Below are positions 58,147-64,000 of a DNA stretch of 64,000 nucleotides, piece by piece; the stretch's first letter is position 1, and every line of letters begins with the position of its first letter. The position numbers and the translations under genes were made by a program. Where the stretch lies: positions 1 to 64,000 of the IMG/VR virus record IMGVR_UViG_3300005366_000001, one strand, 5' to 3'. A model generated the notes under the pieces. That model did not search any database, was not told the DNA's origin, and saw only the letters and a program-made list of their open reading frames with translations. The DNA comes from a virus.

Positions 58147-59064
58147 ATGTATCGTATTCGCGATTGGAACTTACACTTTGAAAACAACCGCACTCGCGAG
58201 TTGAAAGAGTTGCGATTTGTGATCATTCCAAATAAGCAAGACGGAGACGGCTACACCGAACTAATGGATCACCCCAACGGACCGTCACACTACGCTGCAT
58301 GGATCGGAATCCTCCAAGTCGCGTCGAAGGGTTCTCATCCCGCAGGGGGGTGCGGGATTCCCGCAGGGTGCTGCGAGTGTCGCGGCACTCTCCTGCGGGA
58401 CGGTGCGAGATCGCATGATCCAGCCTCCCTCGCAAGATTGACGCGAATCCCTGCTTCCGTATTCGAAGAGGCGTTACCGCGGCTTGTGGTCATCGGATGG
58501 CTTGACGTGGAAACTATTGAGGAACCGGGAGTTACAGATATCCCGCAGGAAGTCGCACAAATCCCGCAGGGGGGTGCGGAAAAGCGCGAGATTAGTGCGG
58601 CCCTCACGCGCGCGCGCGGAACAGAACAGAATGGAATAGAACAGAATAGAAAACAAGAAGAAGAAACAACACCGTCTCGCGCAAAGCGCTCGACTGAGCA
58701 ACGCGGTTCACGTCTACCCGATGATTTTGAGCTTTCAGAAAGCCTTAAAGCGTTTGCGGTATCGGATGCCCCGCATGTAAGGCTAGAAATCGCTCTTGCG
58801 GAGTTTAAGGACTATTGGCGCAGTATTCCCGGCGCACGTGGGAGAAAGATAGACTGGGAAGCAACTTTCCGTAATCGATTAAGGGAACTGGAGGGAAGAA
58901 GAAATGGCAATGGAACGAGTCAACCCCAGCCAAATCAAACGGCTGCTGAACGAAGGAACGCCGCAATCATTAGGAACCAGCAACGTGCAGCCGAGCTACG
59001 CAGCCTCGGTGATGAGCGAGTTGGATCGATACTTCGCAGGGAACCCGGCTCGTCCAGTGGATGA
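58147..59064 (+). CDS. replication initiator / replisome organiser
   Basis: This 305-residue protein has an N-terminal winged-helix-like domain (HYAAWIGILQVASKG, PASLARLTRIPASVFEEALP, VIGWLDVE). A charged linker follows, then a DnaT/DnaD-like C-terminal segment (RLPDDFELSESLKAFAV, EFKDYWRSIPGARGRKIDW). This domain plan is that of phage O-like initiators. Iteron-like repeats lie in its own gene, as in lambda O. A terminator and attenuator-like RNA precede it. Confidence 0.78.
   Translation: MYRIRDWNLHFENNRTRELKELRFVIIPNKQDGDGYTELMDHPNGPSHYAAWIGILQVASKGSHPAGGCGIPAGCCECRGTLLRDGARSHDPASLARLTRIPASVFEEALPRLVVIGWLDVETIEEPGVTDIPQEVAQIPQGGAEKREISAALTRARGTEQNGIEQNRKQEEETTPSRAKRSTEQRGSRLPDDFELSESLKAFAVSDAPHVRLEIALAEFKDYWRSIPGARGRKIDWEATFRNRLRELEGRRNGNGTSQPQPNQTAAERRNAAIIRNQQRAAELRSLGDERVGSILRREPGSSSG
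58338..58570 (+). repeat. iteron-like repeats (candidate origin)
   Basis: TCCCGCAGG occurs directly at 58338, 58359, 58541 and 58562, with pairs spaced exactly 21 bp; its inverted form CCTGCGGGA lies at 58392. All are inside the initiator gene. Spaced 9-mers in an O-like gene match the layout of phage replication origins. Part of the repetition is also codon bias (the encoded IPAG, IPQ motifs). Confidence 0.6.
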
Positions 59065-59383
59065 CGAATTCGACTTGATGGTTGAGGCGTGGACGCTCGC
59101 GTTGCAGGACATAGTGCCGGAGCGCCGGCTTGGTGAAGCGGTGACGCACGCACGGCAATCTCGAAACTCGAACTTCGTACTTGATGTTTCCGAGGTTTGC
59201 TCCGCATGGCAGAGAATCAAAGGGGCCGAGCGCAGTGTGCCTCCCGTGGGAACATATGACTGGCGATCCAAAAACGTTTGCCCGCAATGTCACAACACTG
59301 GAACGCGACTGGTAGTGAGGCGCGATCCACTCTTACAGCGTGACTACACGTATGGCGAACCGTGCGGAACATTGCGCGATTAA
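58904..59383 (+). CDS. hypothetical protein overlapping the initiator gene
   Basis: This 159-residue protein starts at ATG 58904, 8 nt after GGAGGG, in another frame from the initiator, with an overlap of 161 nt. It contains PSYAASVMSELDRYFAGNPA, a helical domain and a C-terminal CPQCHNTG ribbon. The helical part resembles accessory helicase-loader type proteins. The position supports a replication role. Confidence 0.65.
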   Translation: MAMERVNPSQIKRLLNEGTPQSLGTSNVQPSYAASVMSELDRYFAGNPARPVDDEFDLMVEAWTLALQDIVPERRLGEAVTHARQSRNSNFVLDVSEVCSAWQRIKGAERSVPPVGTYDWRSKNVCPQCHNTGTRLVVRRDPLLQRDYTYGEPCGTLRD

Positions 59384-59410
59384 CAATGCAGCATTGAAAG
59401 GATATCAACT

Positions 59411-59617
59411 GTGAGAACCTTACAACGAGATAGTTTGATGAACTTTCTCAAAGGCTTCATCGCCTCCAATGGCTACGGTCCAACCATCAAAGAAATCGGC
59501 GATTACTTCGGCTGGAGTTCAAGCGCTTCTGTTCATGATAAGTTACGAGCACTTGAAAACCTAGGACTGATTAGGCGCTCACGAAGGTGGCGCGGGATTG
59601 AAATTGTCAACGGATGA
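59411..59617 (+). CDS. LexA-like winged-helix DNA-binding protein
   Basis: This 68-residue protein starts at GTG 59411 after AAAGGA. It is a stand-alone LexA N-domain: LMNFLKGFIASNGYGPTIKE, IGDYFGWSSSASVHDKLRAL, ENLGLIRR. There is no protease domain. It may repress LexA-type or phage operators, or be a minimal regulator of early genes. Confidence 0.82.
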   Translation: MRTLQRDSLMNFLKGFIASNGYGPTIKEIGDYFGWSSSASVHDKLRALENLGLIRRSRRWRGIEIVNG

Positions 59618-59629
59618 AGGGAGAAAACT

Positions 59630-59860
59630 ATGCAAATAGAGCGCACGTACAAAAAAACATCATTAAAGTTTGGTCAGACCGTTGTTTGCGATGAAGAAAC
59701 ATTCAGCACCGTGGCTAGACAGACGCAAATGGGCCAACACCAGAAAGGCGAATGCGGCAAGGATTCCTGCACGCACTGTCCTGAGGTTGCTCTCGGTAGA
59801 CTAATGAAGGGCGCGACGGTCGAAAGTTTCTTTAGTAAGTTCAAGCTGATTGAGACATGA
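59630..59860 (+). CDS. small Cys-rich protein
   Basis: This 76-residue protein is preceded by AAGGGAG. It has a CGKDSCTHC cluster, probably zinc-binding. No family is recognised. Confidence 0.55.
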   Translation: MQIERTYKKTSLKFGQTVVCDEETFSTVARQTQMGQHQKGECGKDSCTHCPEVALGRLMKGATVESFFSKFKLIET

Positions 59861-59861
59861 A

Positions 59862-60029
59862 ATGGAAACTCATTTAGTCTGTAACACTCAACCTCTTTGT
59901 CTCTGTCTCGGTGAGGACACGGACAAGTATTCAAAGTACGAATGCGAATGCACTGGCAACATCGTAGGCTTCAGCAAAGAGAAGTGTGAGAACTGCGGAG
60001 CGCCAATGGAGGAGACTGTAGATGCATGA
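59862..60029 (+). CDS. small Cys-rich protein
   Basis: This 55-residue protein has eight Cys, including LCLCLGED, CECTGN and CENCGAP, which could bind two zinc ions. It is coupled to the next gene by ATGA. Confidence 0.55.
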   Translation: METHLVCNTQPLCLCLGEDTDKYSKYECECTGNIVGFSKEKCENCGAPMEETVDA

Positions 60030-60280
60030 GCACACAGCCAAGTTTGTTTGATTCAGTTATCCCAGACTACGTTGATCGATGTCTTGAGTTGGGCGCAAAG
60101 ATTGTCAAACGCGGCAAGGGCACGGTGGGCACGGTGTTGTGTCCGTCCTGCAAGTCAGAAAAATATCTCAGGCCAGAGTTTCAAGATGGAACAATCATCG
60201 CAGATCATTGCGGCTGCGGACACTCATTCAAACCTGAAGAGGCCATGATCCTGACGTTTCAAGGCGTGGATAGAGCATGA
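60026..60280 (+). CDS. zinc-ribbon protein
   Basis: This 84-residue protein shows CPSCKSEKYLRPEFQDGTI and HCGCGHSF, a rubredoxin-like zinc ribbon. It starts in the previous stop (ATGA). It is probably a nucleic-acid or protein adaptor upstream of the methyltransferase. Confidence 0.6.
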   Translation: MSTQPSLFDSVIPDYVDRCLELGAKIVKRGKGTVGTVLCPSCKSEKYLRPEFQDGTIIADHCGCGHSFKPEEAMILTFQGVDRA

Positions 60281-60299
60281 GGAAGGCACGGAGGACAGG

Positions 60300-61733
60300 A
60301 TGAGGCTTGTTTCCTTGTTCAGCGGTATAGGCGGATTTGACTTAGGATTTGAACAGGCCGGGATGGAGTGTGTTCAGCAAGTAGAGATTGATAGAGATTG
60401 TCAGAAGGTTTTAGCGGCAAGGTTTCCTAACACAAAGAGGTTTGAGGATGTCACAAAGATCGGAAAGCTTGAGCCAGCCGATGTTATTTGCGGAGGTTTC
60501 CCCTGCCAAGACTTGTCTGTGGCCGGCAAGCGCGCGGGCTTGGCTGGAGAGCGGTCAGGGTTATGGTTCGAGTTTTTACGAATTATTGAATCAAATCTCC
60601 CGCGATGGATTGTCATCGAGAATGTGCCCGGCCTTCTTAGTTCCGATGGGGGACGAGACTTTGCCGCAATCCTTCGAGGGTTGGTCCAATGCGGGTATGT
60701 GCTCGCGTGGCGGATCTTTGATGCTCAATATGACGGAGTGGCACAGCGCCGCCGCCGTGTGTTCATTGTCGGAAGTCTTGGAGACGGAAGTTGCGCCGAA
60801 ATACTTTTTGAGTCCGAAAGCGTGTCGTGGAATCCTCCGACGCGCAGAGAAGAGGGGCCGGGAGTTGCCGCCACAATTAGAGGCGGCACTAGTGGCGGTA
60901 GCACACACGGAAAACCCAACGGAAGTGATGAACGAGAAATGATCGTTGCGGCAACCTTAGACCAACGAGGACGCGGACCAACGGATGCCGTGATGATGAA
61001 CCTACAAGTTGCCGGATCACTTGCTGCGCACTCACTGGCTCACGGTCACGCAATGACTACGCAGCAGGCCGCCGAGTCAAATCATCTTGTGTCAATGCCT
61101 CTTAAGGCAAAGGCGAATAGTAGCCACGATGAATCCCACGAGACTTACATCTATCACGAAAACATAGATGGCAAGGTTTATGAATCAGCGGAGTGTCCAG
61201 CATTGCGCGACTTCCAGAAGGATACGCCGTTAGTAGCGATAGCATTCGCAGAAAATCAGCGAGCAGAGATCCGCACTAGTGACATCGCGCCTCAGTTGTC
61301 GTGTTCAGGCGGCAAGCCGGGAAGTGGTTATCCTGCAATAGCGTTCGGATGGAACAAGAGCGCTTCGCAAACGATGCGAGTTGATGACGAAACAACCGAC
61401 GCTTTGCAGTCAAGCCCACAGAGCAACCCCGCGATAGCGTTCAGCGCCGGTCAGGGGTCAAAAGCGCGAAGCCTTGCGGAGAGCTACGAGCACACGCCGC
61501 CCTTGAAAGCGGCAGACAGCGGACTCAACCGAGTGCCCGCAATTAGCAACGGCTTCGGAGTCCGGAGATTAACGCCGCGAGAGTGCATGAGACTTCAGGG
61601 CTTCCCTGACAGTTGGTTTGATGGAACAGGGCTTAGTGATTCAGCGATGTACCGATGTTTGGGGAACGCCGTCGCTGTGCCCGTTGCCAAGTGGATTGGC
61701 GAGCGCATAATGAAAGTCGCGGCAAAAGGATGA
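60300..61733 (+). CDS. dcm: DNA (cytosine-5-)-methyltransferase
   Basis: This 477-residue protein has the C5-MTase motifs: I LFSGIGGFDLGFEQAG, IV GGFPCQDLSVAG (catalytic Cys), VI VIENVPGLLSS, VIII DAQYDGVAQRRRRVFIVG, and the C-terminal RRLTPRECMRLQGFPDSWF with LGNAVAVPVAKWIGERI (motif X). A long low-complexity insert (about residues 190-400) lies between VIII and the target-recognition end. It methylates cytosine to shield phage DNA from restriction. GGAGGAC precedes the ATG. Another conserved frame is overprinted at 60442. Confidence 0.9.
   Translation: MRLVSLFSGIGGFDLGFEQAGMECVQQVEIDRDCQKVLAARFPNTKRFEDVTKIGKLEPADVICGGFPCQDLSVAGKRAGLAGERSGLWFEFLRIIESNLPRWIVIENVPGLLSSDGGRDFAAILRGLVQCGYVLAWRIFDAQYDGVAQRRRRVFIVGSLGDGSCAEILFESESVSWNPPTRREEGPGVAATIRGGTSGGSTHGKPNGSDEREMIVAATLDQRGRGPTDAVMMNLQVAGSLAAHSLAHGHAMTTQQAAESNHLVSMPLKAKANSSHDESHETYIYHENIDGKVYESAECPALRDFQKDTPLVAIAFAENQRAEIRTSDIAPQLSCSGGKPGSGYPAIAFGWNKSASQTMRVDDETTDALQSSPQSNPAIAFSAGQGSKARSLAESYEHTPPLKAADSGLNRVPAISNGFGVRRLTPRECMRLQGFPDSWFDGTGLSDSAMYRCLGNAVAVPVAKWIGERIMKVAAKG
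60442..60942 (+). CDS. conserved frame overprinted on the methyltransferase
   Basis: The +1-type frame of the same DNA encodes 166 residues with the sequence SPKACRGILRRAEKRGRELP, SFEGWSNAGMCSRGGSLMLN and VCSLSEVLE, a conserved phage hypothetical that I recognise as occurring near or within dcm regions of other phages. Both frames are open for 501 nt, and both carry family-like sequence. No strong ribosome site precedes the ATG; a coupling or frameshift from dcm is possible. Confidence 0.5.
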   Translation: MRMSQRSESLSQPMLFAEVSPAKTCLWPASARAWLESGQGYGSSFYELLNQISRDGLSSRMCPAFLVPMGDETLPQSFEGWSNAGMCSRGGSLMLNMTEWHSAAAVCSLSEVLETEVAPKYFLSPKACRGILRRAEKRGRELPPQLEAALVAVAHTENPTEVMNEK

Positions 61734-62296
61734 AACGCTCTCGCATAGGACCAAAGACCTACGAGGCCGCACTTGCTTTGAGGATCGCTCAGGACGCACG
61801 AAGGCGGGAGAAGGTGTCTCAGAAGCCTCATAAGTCTCAAATCGCCTCAGGGAAGCCGCTAGAACGTAAGCAGGGACTATTACAGCGCCGTAGCAAGCCG
61901 ATGAAAAGAGTCTCGGGAGCAGCCAGTCTGAAGAATAGGGCTTGGAGAGAGTTCTCAGTCTTCATTCGGCGTCGCGGCACAGATGAGCGCGGTTATGTAA
62001 AGTGTGTTACCTGTTCAGTCGTAAAGCACTGGACGGTGATGCATGCCGGACACTTTGTCTCAGGCCGTGGTAATTCAATTCTATTTGATGAGCGGGGATG
62101 CTGGGCACAGTGCTTCAATTGCAACGTGACCTTCTGCGGAAATCTGTCGGCGTATGAAAAGGTCATGCAGGAAAAGTTCGGACAGAAGGTCGTTGATGAG
62201 TTGAAGTCCCAGCGAGACAAGACGGTGAAGTGGCTACCTGATGAGCTAAAGAGCATTGAGGGGCACTATCGTCGGATTAATCGGAGCAAAAAATAA
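61730..62296 (+). CDS. ninG: NinG/Rap-type recombination nuclease
   Basis: This 188-residue protein starts at ATG 61730 inside the dcm stop region after AAAGGA. A basic N-terminus precedes the zinc/HNH-like core VKCVTCSVVKHWTVMHAGHF, VSGRGNSILFDERGCWAQC and FNCNVTFCGN, as in lambda NinG, which helps process Holliday-type branches. It is adjacent to other recombination genes. Confidence 0.82.
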   Translation: MKRSRIGPKTYEAALALRIAQDARRREKVSQKPHKSQIASGKPLERKQGLLQRRSKPMKRVSGAASLKNRAWREFSVFIRRRGTDERGYVKCVTCSVVKHWTVMHAGHFVSGRGNSILFDERGCWAQCFNCNVTFCGNLSAYEKVMQEKFGQKVVDELKSQRDKTVKWLPDELKSIEGHYRRINRSKK

Positions 62297-62308
62297 TCCC
62301 GCTGGCTA

Positions 62309-62337
62309 TAGACACGTCTACATAGTTATGCTATCTT
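62309..62337 (+). promoter_or_regulatory. sigma70-like promoter with inverted repeat
   Basis: TAGACA (62309-62314), a 17-nt spacer and TATCTT (62332-62337). TAGAC-AC-GTCTA (62309-62320) is an inverted repeat over the -35, a likely regulator site. GGGAGGATAGG precedes the ATG at 62365. Confidence 0.6.
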
Positions 62338-62364
62338 GTCTTCCTTGAAAGGGAGGATAGGATA

Positions 62365-63060
62365 ATGCTACATAATGAACCATGCAGACTTGATAAAACG
62401 CTTAGCCCTGAACGACCGTTTGCAAGCGTGTTAAAGCAGACGTATACGCGACTAGACGGGATAGATGCCAAGTTGCGCGAGTCTATTACGGACTCTGTTT
62501 CTCGAATTGCCGCCGATCCGACTGACGGGATCGCATGGCGAGGTGAGGGGCTTATTGAAGATCAGACAACGTTGTCCGTTCTTATTGAGGCCAGCCACGC
62601 GCTAGCGAAAGCAGCAACACTGGAAGATGTCTTACCCGCATTTGAGCAATTCTGTGAGCGCTATAAGGGCTATGTCATTTCATGGGCGCATCAAGGCGAA
62701 ACATCTTCGTCTTCTATGTCTAATATCGCCAGCCGGACAACGCTGGCGGCGACGGCGAAGATGTTCGGATCGTGGGGCTTTGCGCAGGAGATCGAGCGGG
62801 AGATAAAAAGCGATATTGAGGAAAGCAAAAAGCGGTTCGTGGTCGCCGAGTTTGTGGATTTAAAGGTTGACGAATGGTTTAGAGCGGAGCCGGATCTGAC
62901 TTCTATGGCCTATCGCAAACACTCGCCCCGCAAGGCAATTGAAGGCGTCTGGCCCGTCGAGAAAGCGCAGAAGCGGACGTTCAGTCCGCGCGATCGTGTG
63001 TACATCTTCCGCGTTCCCCTGGAATCCGATGTGCTTTATACGGAGGAAGCGGCAGCATGA
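62365..63060 (+). CDS. hypothetical protein
   Basis: This 231-residue protein is mostly helical (LRESITDSVSRIAADPTDG, SVLIEASHALAKAATLEDV), with a C-terminal beta part. It lies in the recombination/replication block. No family is recognised. Confidence 0.6.
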   Translation: MLHNEPCRLDKTLSPERPFASVLKQTYTRLDGIDAKLRESITDSVSRIAADPTDGIAWRGEGLIEDQTTLSVLIEASHALAKAATLEDVLPAFEQFCERYKGYVISWAHQGETSSSSMSNIASRTTLAATAKMFGSWGFAQEIEREIKSDIEESKKRFVVAEFVDLKVDEWFRAEPDLTSMAYRKHSPRKAIEGVWPVEKAQKRTFSPRDRVYIFRVPLESDVLYTEEAAA

Positions 63061-63230
63061 GACCGTCGCTTAAGCAACTTCACTGCCTTCGCTGTGATGC
63101 CTATTGGTGGCCCAAATCGCTCAAGAAGCCGGAACGCTGCGCAAAGTGCAACTCTCCATACTGGCAGACCGAACGCGGTGCGAAGCAAGGCAGACCAAAG
63201 AAACGAGCAACGAATAACGAGAGTGCCTGA
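63057..63230 (+). CDS. small basic zinc-ribbon protein
   Basis: This 57-residue protein overlaps the previous stop by ATGA. CLRC (residues 10-13) and CAKC (residues 28-31) form a compact ribbon, followed by a basic tail (KKRATNNESA). It probably binds nucleic acid. Confidence 0.65.
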   Translation: MRPSLKQLHCLRCDAYWWPKSLKKPERCAKCNSPYWQTERGAKQGRPKKRATNNESA

Positions 63231-63233
63231 ATA

Positions 63234-63920
63234 ATGGCTCAACGTTGGACAGAGGACGATCTCTACAACTACCTAGCCAAGAAGGCTATGCAGCAAGATC
63301 GTGTTCAGAAAGTTGCGCAACCAATTGAGCATATTCCAGAAGTCTCCACAGGGAAGAGTTATAGCTTTACTGTGTTTGGTGAGCCACAGCCCGCAGGATC
63401 GAAACAGGCATTCCCTTTACTCGACAAGAAAAGGATTTGCAAGTGCGGACCCGTTGTCGGACCACTCCCGCTCAGGCGACAGAACGGCAGCATCATTGTC
63501 AACGTCACTGATGACAACAAGGATACAAAAGCATGGCGAAACCGCGTTTCCCAAACAGCACGAGAGGAATACTCAGGACCACTATTGACTGGCTTTGTAT
63601 CGCTGGAGTGTGTGTTTTATTTGCCGCGGCCAAAAGGTCATTTTGGAACTGGAGCGAATGAGCATCGGATTAAGCCATCAGCACCAGCGTTGCCGGGAGT
63701 GAAGCCAGACGTTGATAAGCTTCTAAGAGCCGTCTCGGACGGTCTTACGCAGGCGAAAAACGTGTACGCTGATGACGCGCTCATTGTCGATAGTATCGGG
63801 CGCAAGCGTTACGGCTCCCCACCAAGAGTAGAAATAGTCATTCAAGAGATCGTATGTGAGCCAAACGAGAATCAGCCGGAATTGTTCCAATCGGAGGGCA
63901 GATCCCCGTGGGAAGTTTAG
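63234..63920 (+). CDS. rusA: RusA-type Holliday junction resolvase
   Basis: This 228-residue protein has the RusA signature: FTVFGEPQPAGSKQ, LECVFYLPRPKGH, KPDVDKLLRAVSDGL and VYADDALIVDSIGRKRYG with three conserved Asp. It resolves branched DNA in phage replication. Together with NinG and ERF/YqaJ it forms a recombination module. Confidence 0.88.
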   Translation: MAQRWTEDDLYNYLAKKAMQQDRVQKVAQPIEHIPEVSTGKSYSFTVFGEPQPAGSKQAFPLLDKKRICKCGPVVGPLPLRRQNGSIIVNVTDDNKDTKAWRNRVSQTAREEYSGPLLTGFVSLECVFYLPRPKGHFGTGANEHRIKPSAPALPGVKPDVDKLLRAVSDGLTQAKNVYADDALIVDSIGRKRYGSPPRVEIVIQEIVCEPNENQPELFQSEGRSPWEV

Positions 63921-64000
63921 AATCAGTATGAATGATTTTCAGCGTGTGCCGGAGTAGTTTAAGCGGAAAAACAATCGTGCGGGTGGTGCACACATGCACG
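63921..64000 (+). other. window end, start of the next transcription unit
   Basis: Only a 9-codon frame (63928 onward) and non-coding sequence are seen. Nothing supportable can be called in the last 80 nt; the next gene, if any, lies beyond the window. Confidence 0.4.

Noticed and set aside
1-64000. CRISPR arrays, rRNA genes, terminal redundancy
   Set aside because: No regularly spaced direct repeats, no rRNA-like sequence, and the two window ends do not match each other.

Overview
The window reads as about 64 kb of a tailed double-stranded DNA phage (siphovirus architecture: long tape measure, tail-assembly frameshift, no contractile-sheath gene) or a prophage of the same kind. Base composition is near 50% GC. 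The host cannot be read from the sequence. Pro/Ser/Thr-rich PTPSPS linkers and a SWIM-finger DDE transposase are reminiscent of Acidobacteriota-type soil bacteria, but that is only a guess. Both window edges fall inside early-type genes, so the early block (48.4-64 kb) may join the block at 1-3.5 kb on a circular or longer map. No integrase, dedicated endolysin, DNA polymerase or RNA polymerase is visible.

Layout: (1) 0-3.5 kb, rightward, small Cys-rich and membrane proteins, partly duplicated from the 53-55 kb region. (2) 3.5-7.1 kb, rightward, exported, coiled-coil and membrane proteins of unknown role. (3) 7.2-7.8 kb, a leftward frameshifted endonuclease VII and a divergent mini zinc-ribbon gene. 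(4) 7.9-15.5 kb, receptor-binding and tail-fibre type proteins (beta-helix, a 19-fold 22-residue repeat protein). (5) 16.2-39.8 kb, the virion module in classical order: GIY-YIG-like protein, small and large terminase, portal, split MuF-like head protein, scaffold, major capsid, decoration, connector proteins, major tail protein, G/GT chaperones with a -1 slippery site, tape measure, DUF2460, DUF2163, NlpC/P60, tail tip, and a tail-borne SGNH esterase. (6) 39.8-43.8 kb, leftward: Cro-like repressor, HEPN-like protein, conserved phage protein, and an HTH-ImmA/IrrE metalloprotease. (7) 44-45.3 kb, a rightward SWIM/DDE transposase. (8) 45.3-48.35 kb, a leftward accessory operon ending in an excisionase-like HTH. 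(9) 48.4-64 kb, the rightward early region: a sigma4-HNH fusion, many small proteins, ERF annealing protein, YqaJ-type exonuclease, a truncated TnpB, replication initiator with iteron-like repeats, LexA-like HTH, C5-methyltransferase with an overprinted frame, NinG and RusA.

The genes form a coherent programme. ERF, YqaJ, NinG, RusA and endonuclease VII would process recombination and replication intermediates. The initiator at 58.1 kb probably carries its own origin. Terminase, portal and head proteins package DNA. The tail tip carries a peptidoglycan peptidase and an esterase for entry.

The most unusual signals are RNA-like. Two tRNA-like cassettes lie antisense in the only two sizeable gaps of the tail-tip module, flanking the NlpC/P60 gene. 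The one at 34.3-34.4 kb has every canonical tRNA element in circularly permuted order (3' half before 5' half), with its own promoter and terminator. A second structured RNA with pseudoknot topology ends in a terminator directly before the replication initiator. Other notable points are an overprinted conserved frame inside the methyltransferase gene, two apparently leaderless regulators, several frameshifted genes, and a 117-bp perfect repeat linking two gene clusters 52 kb apart.
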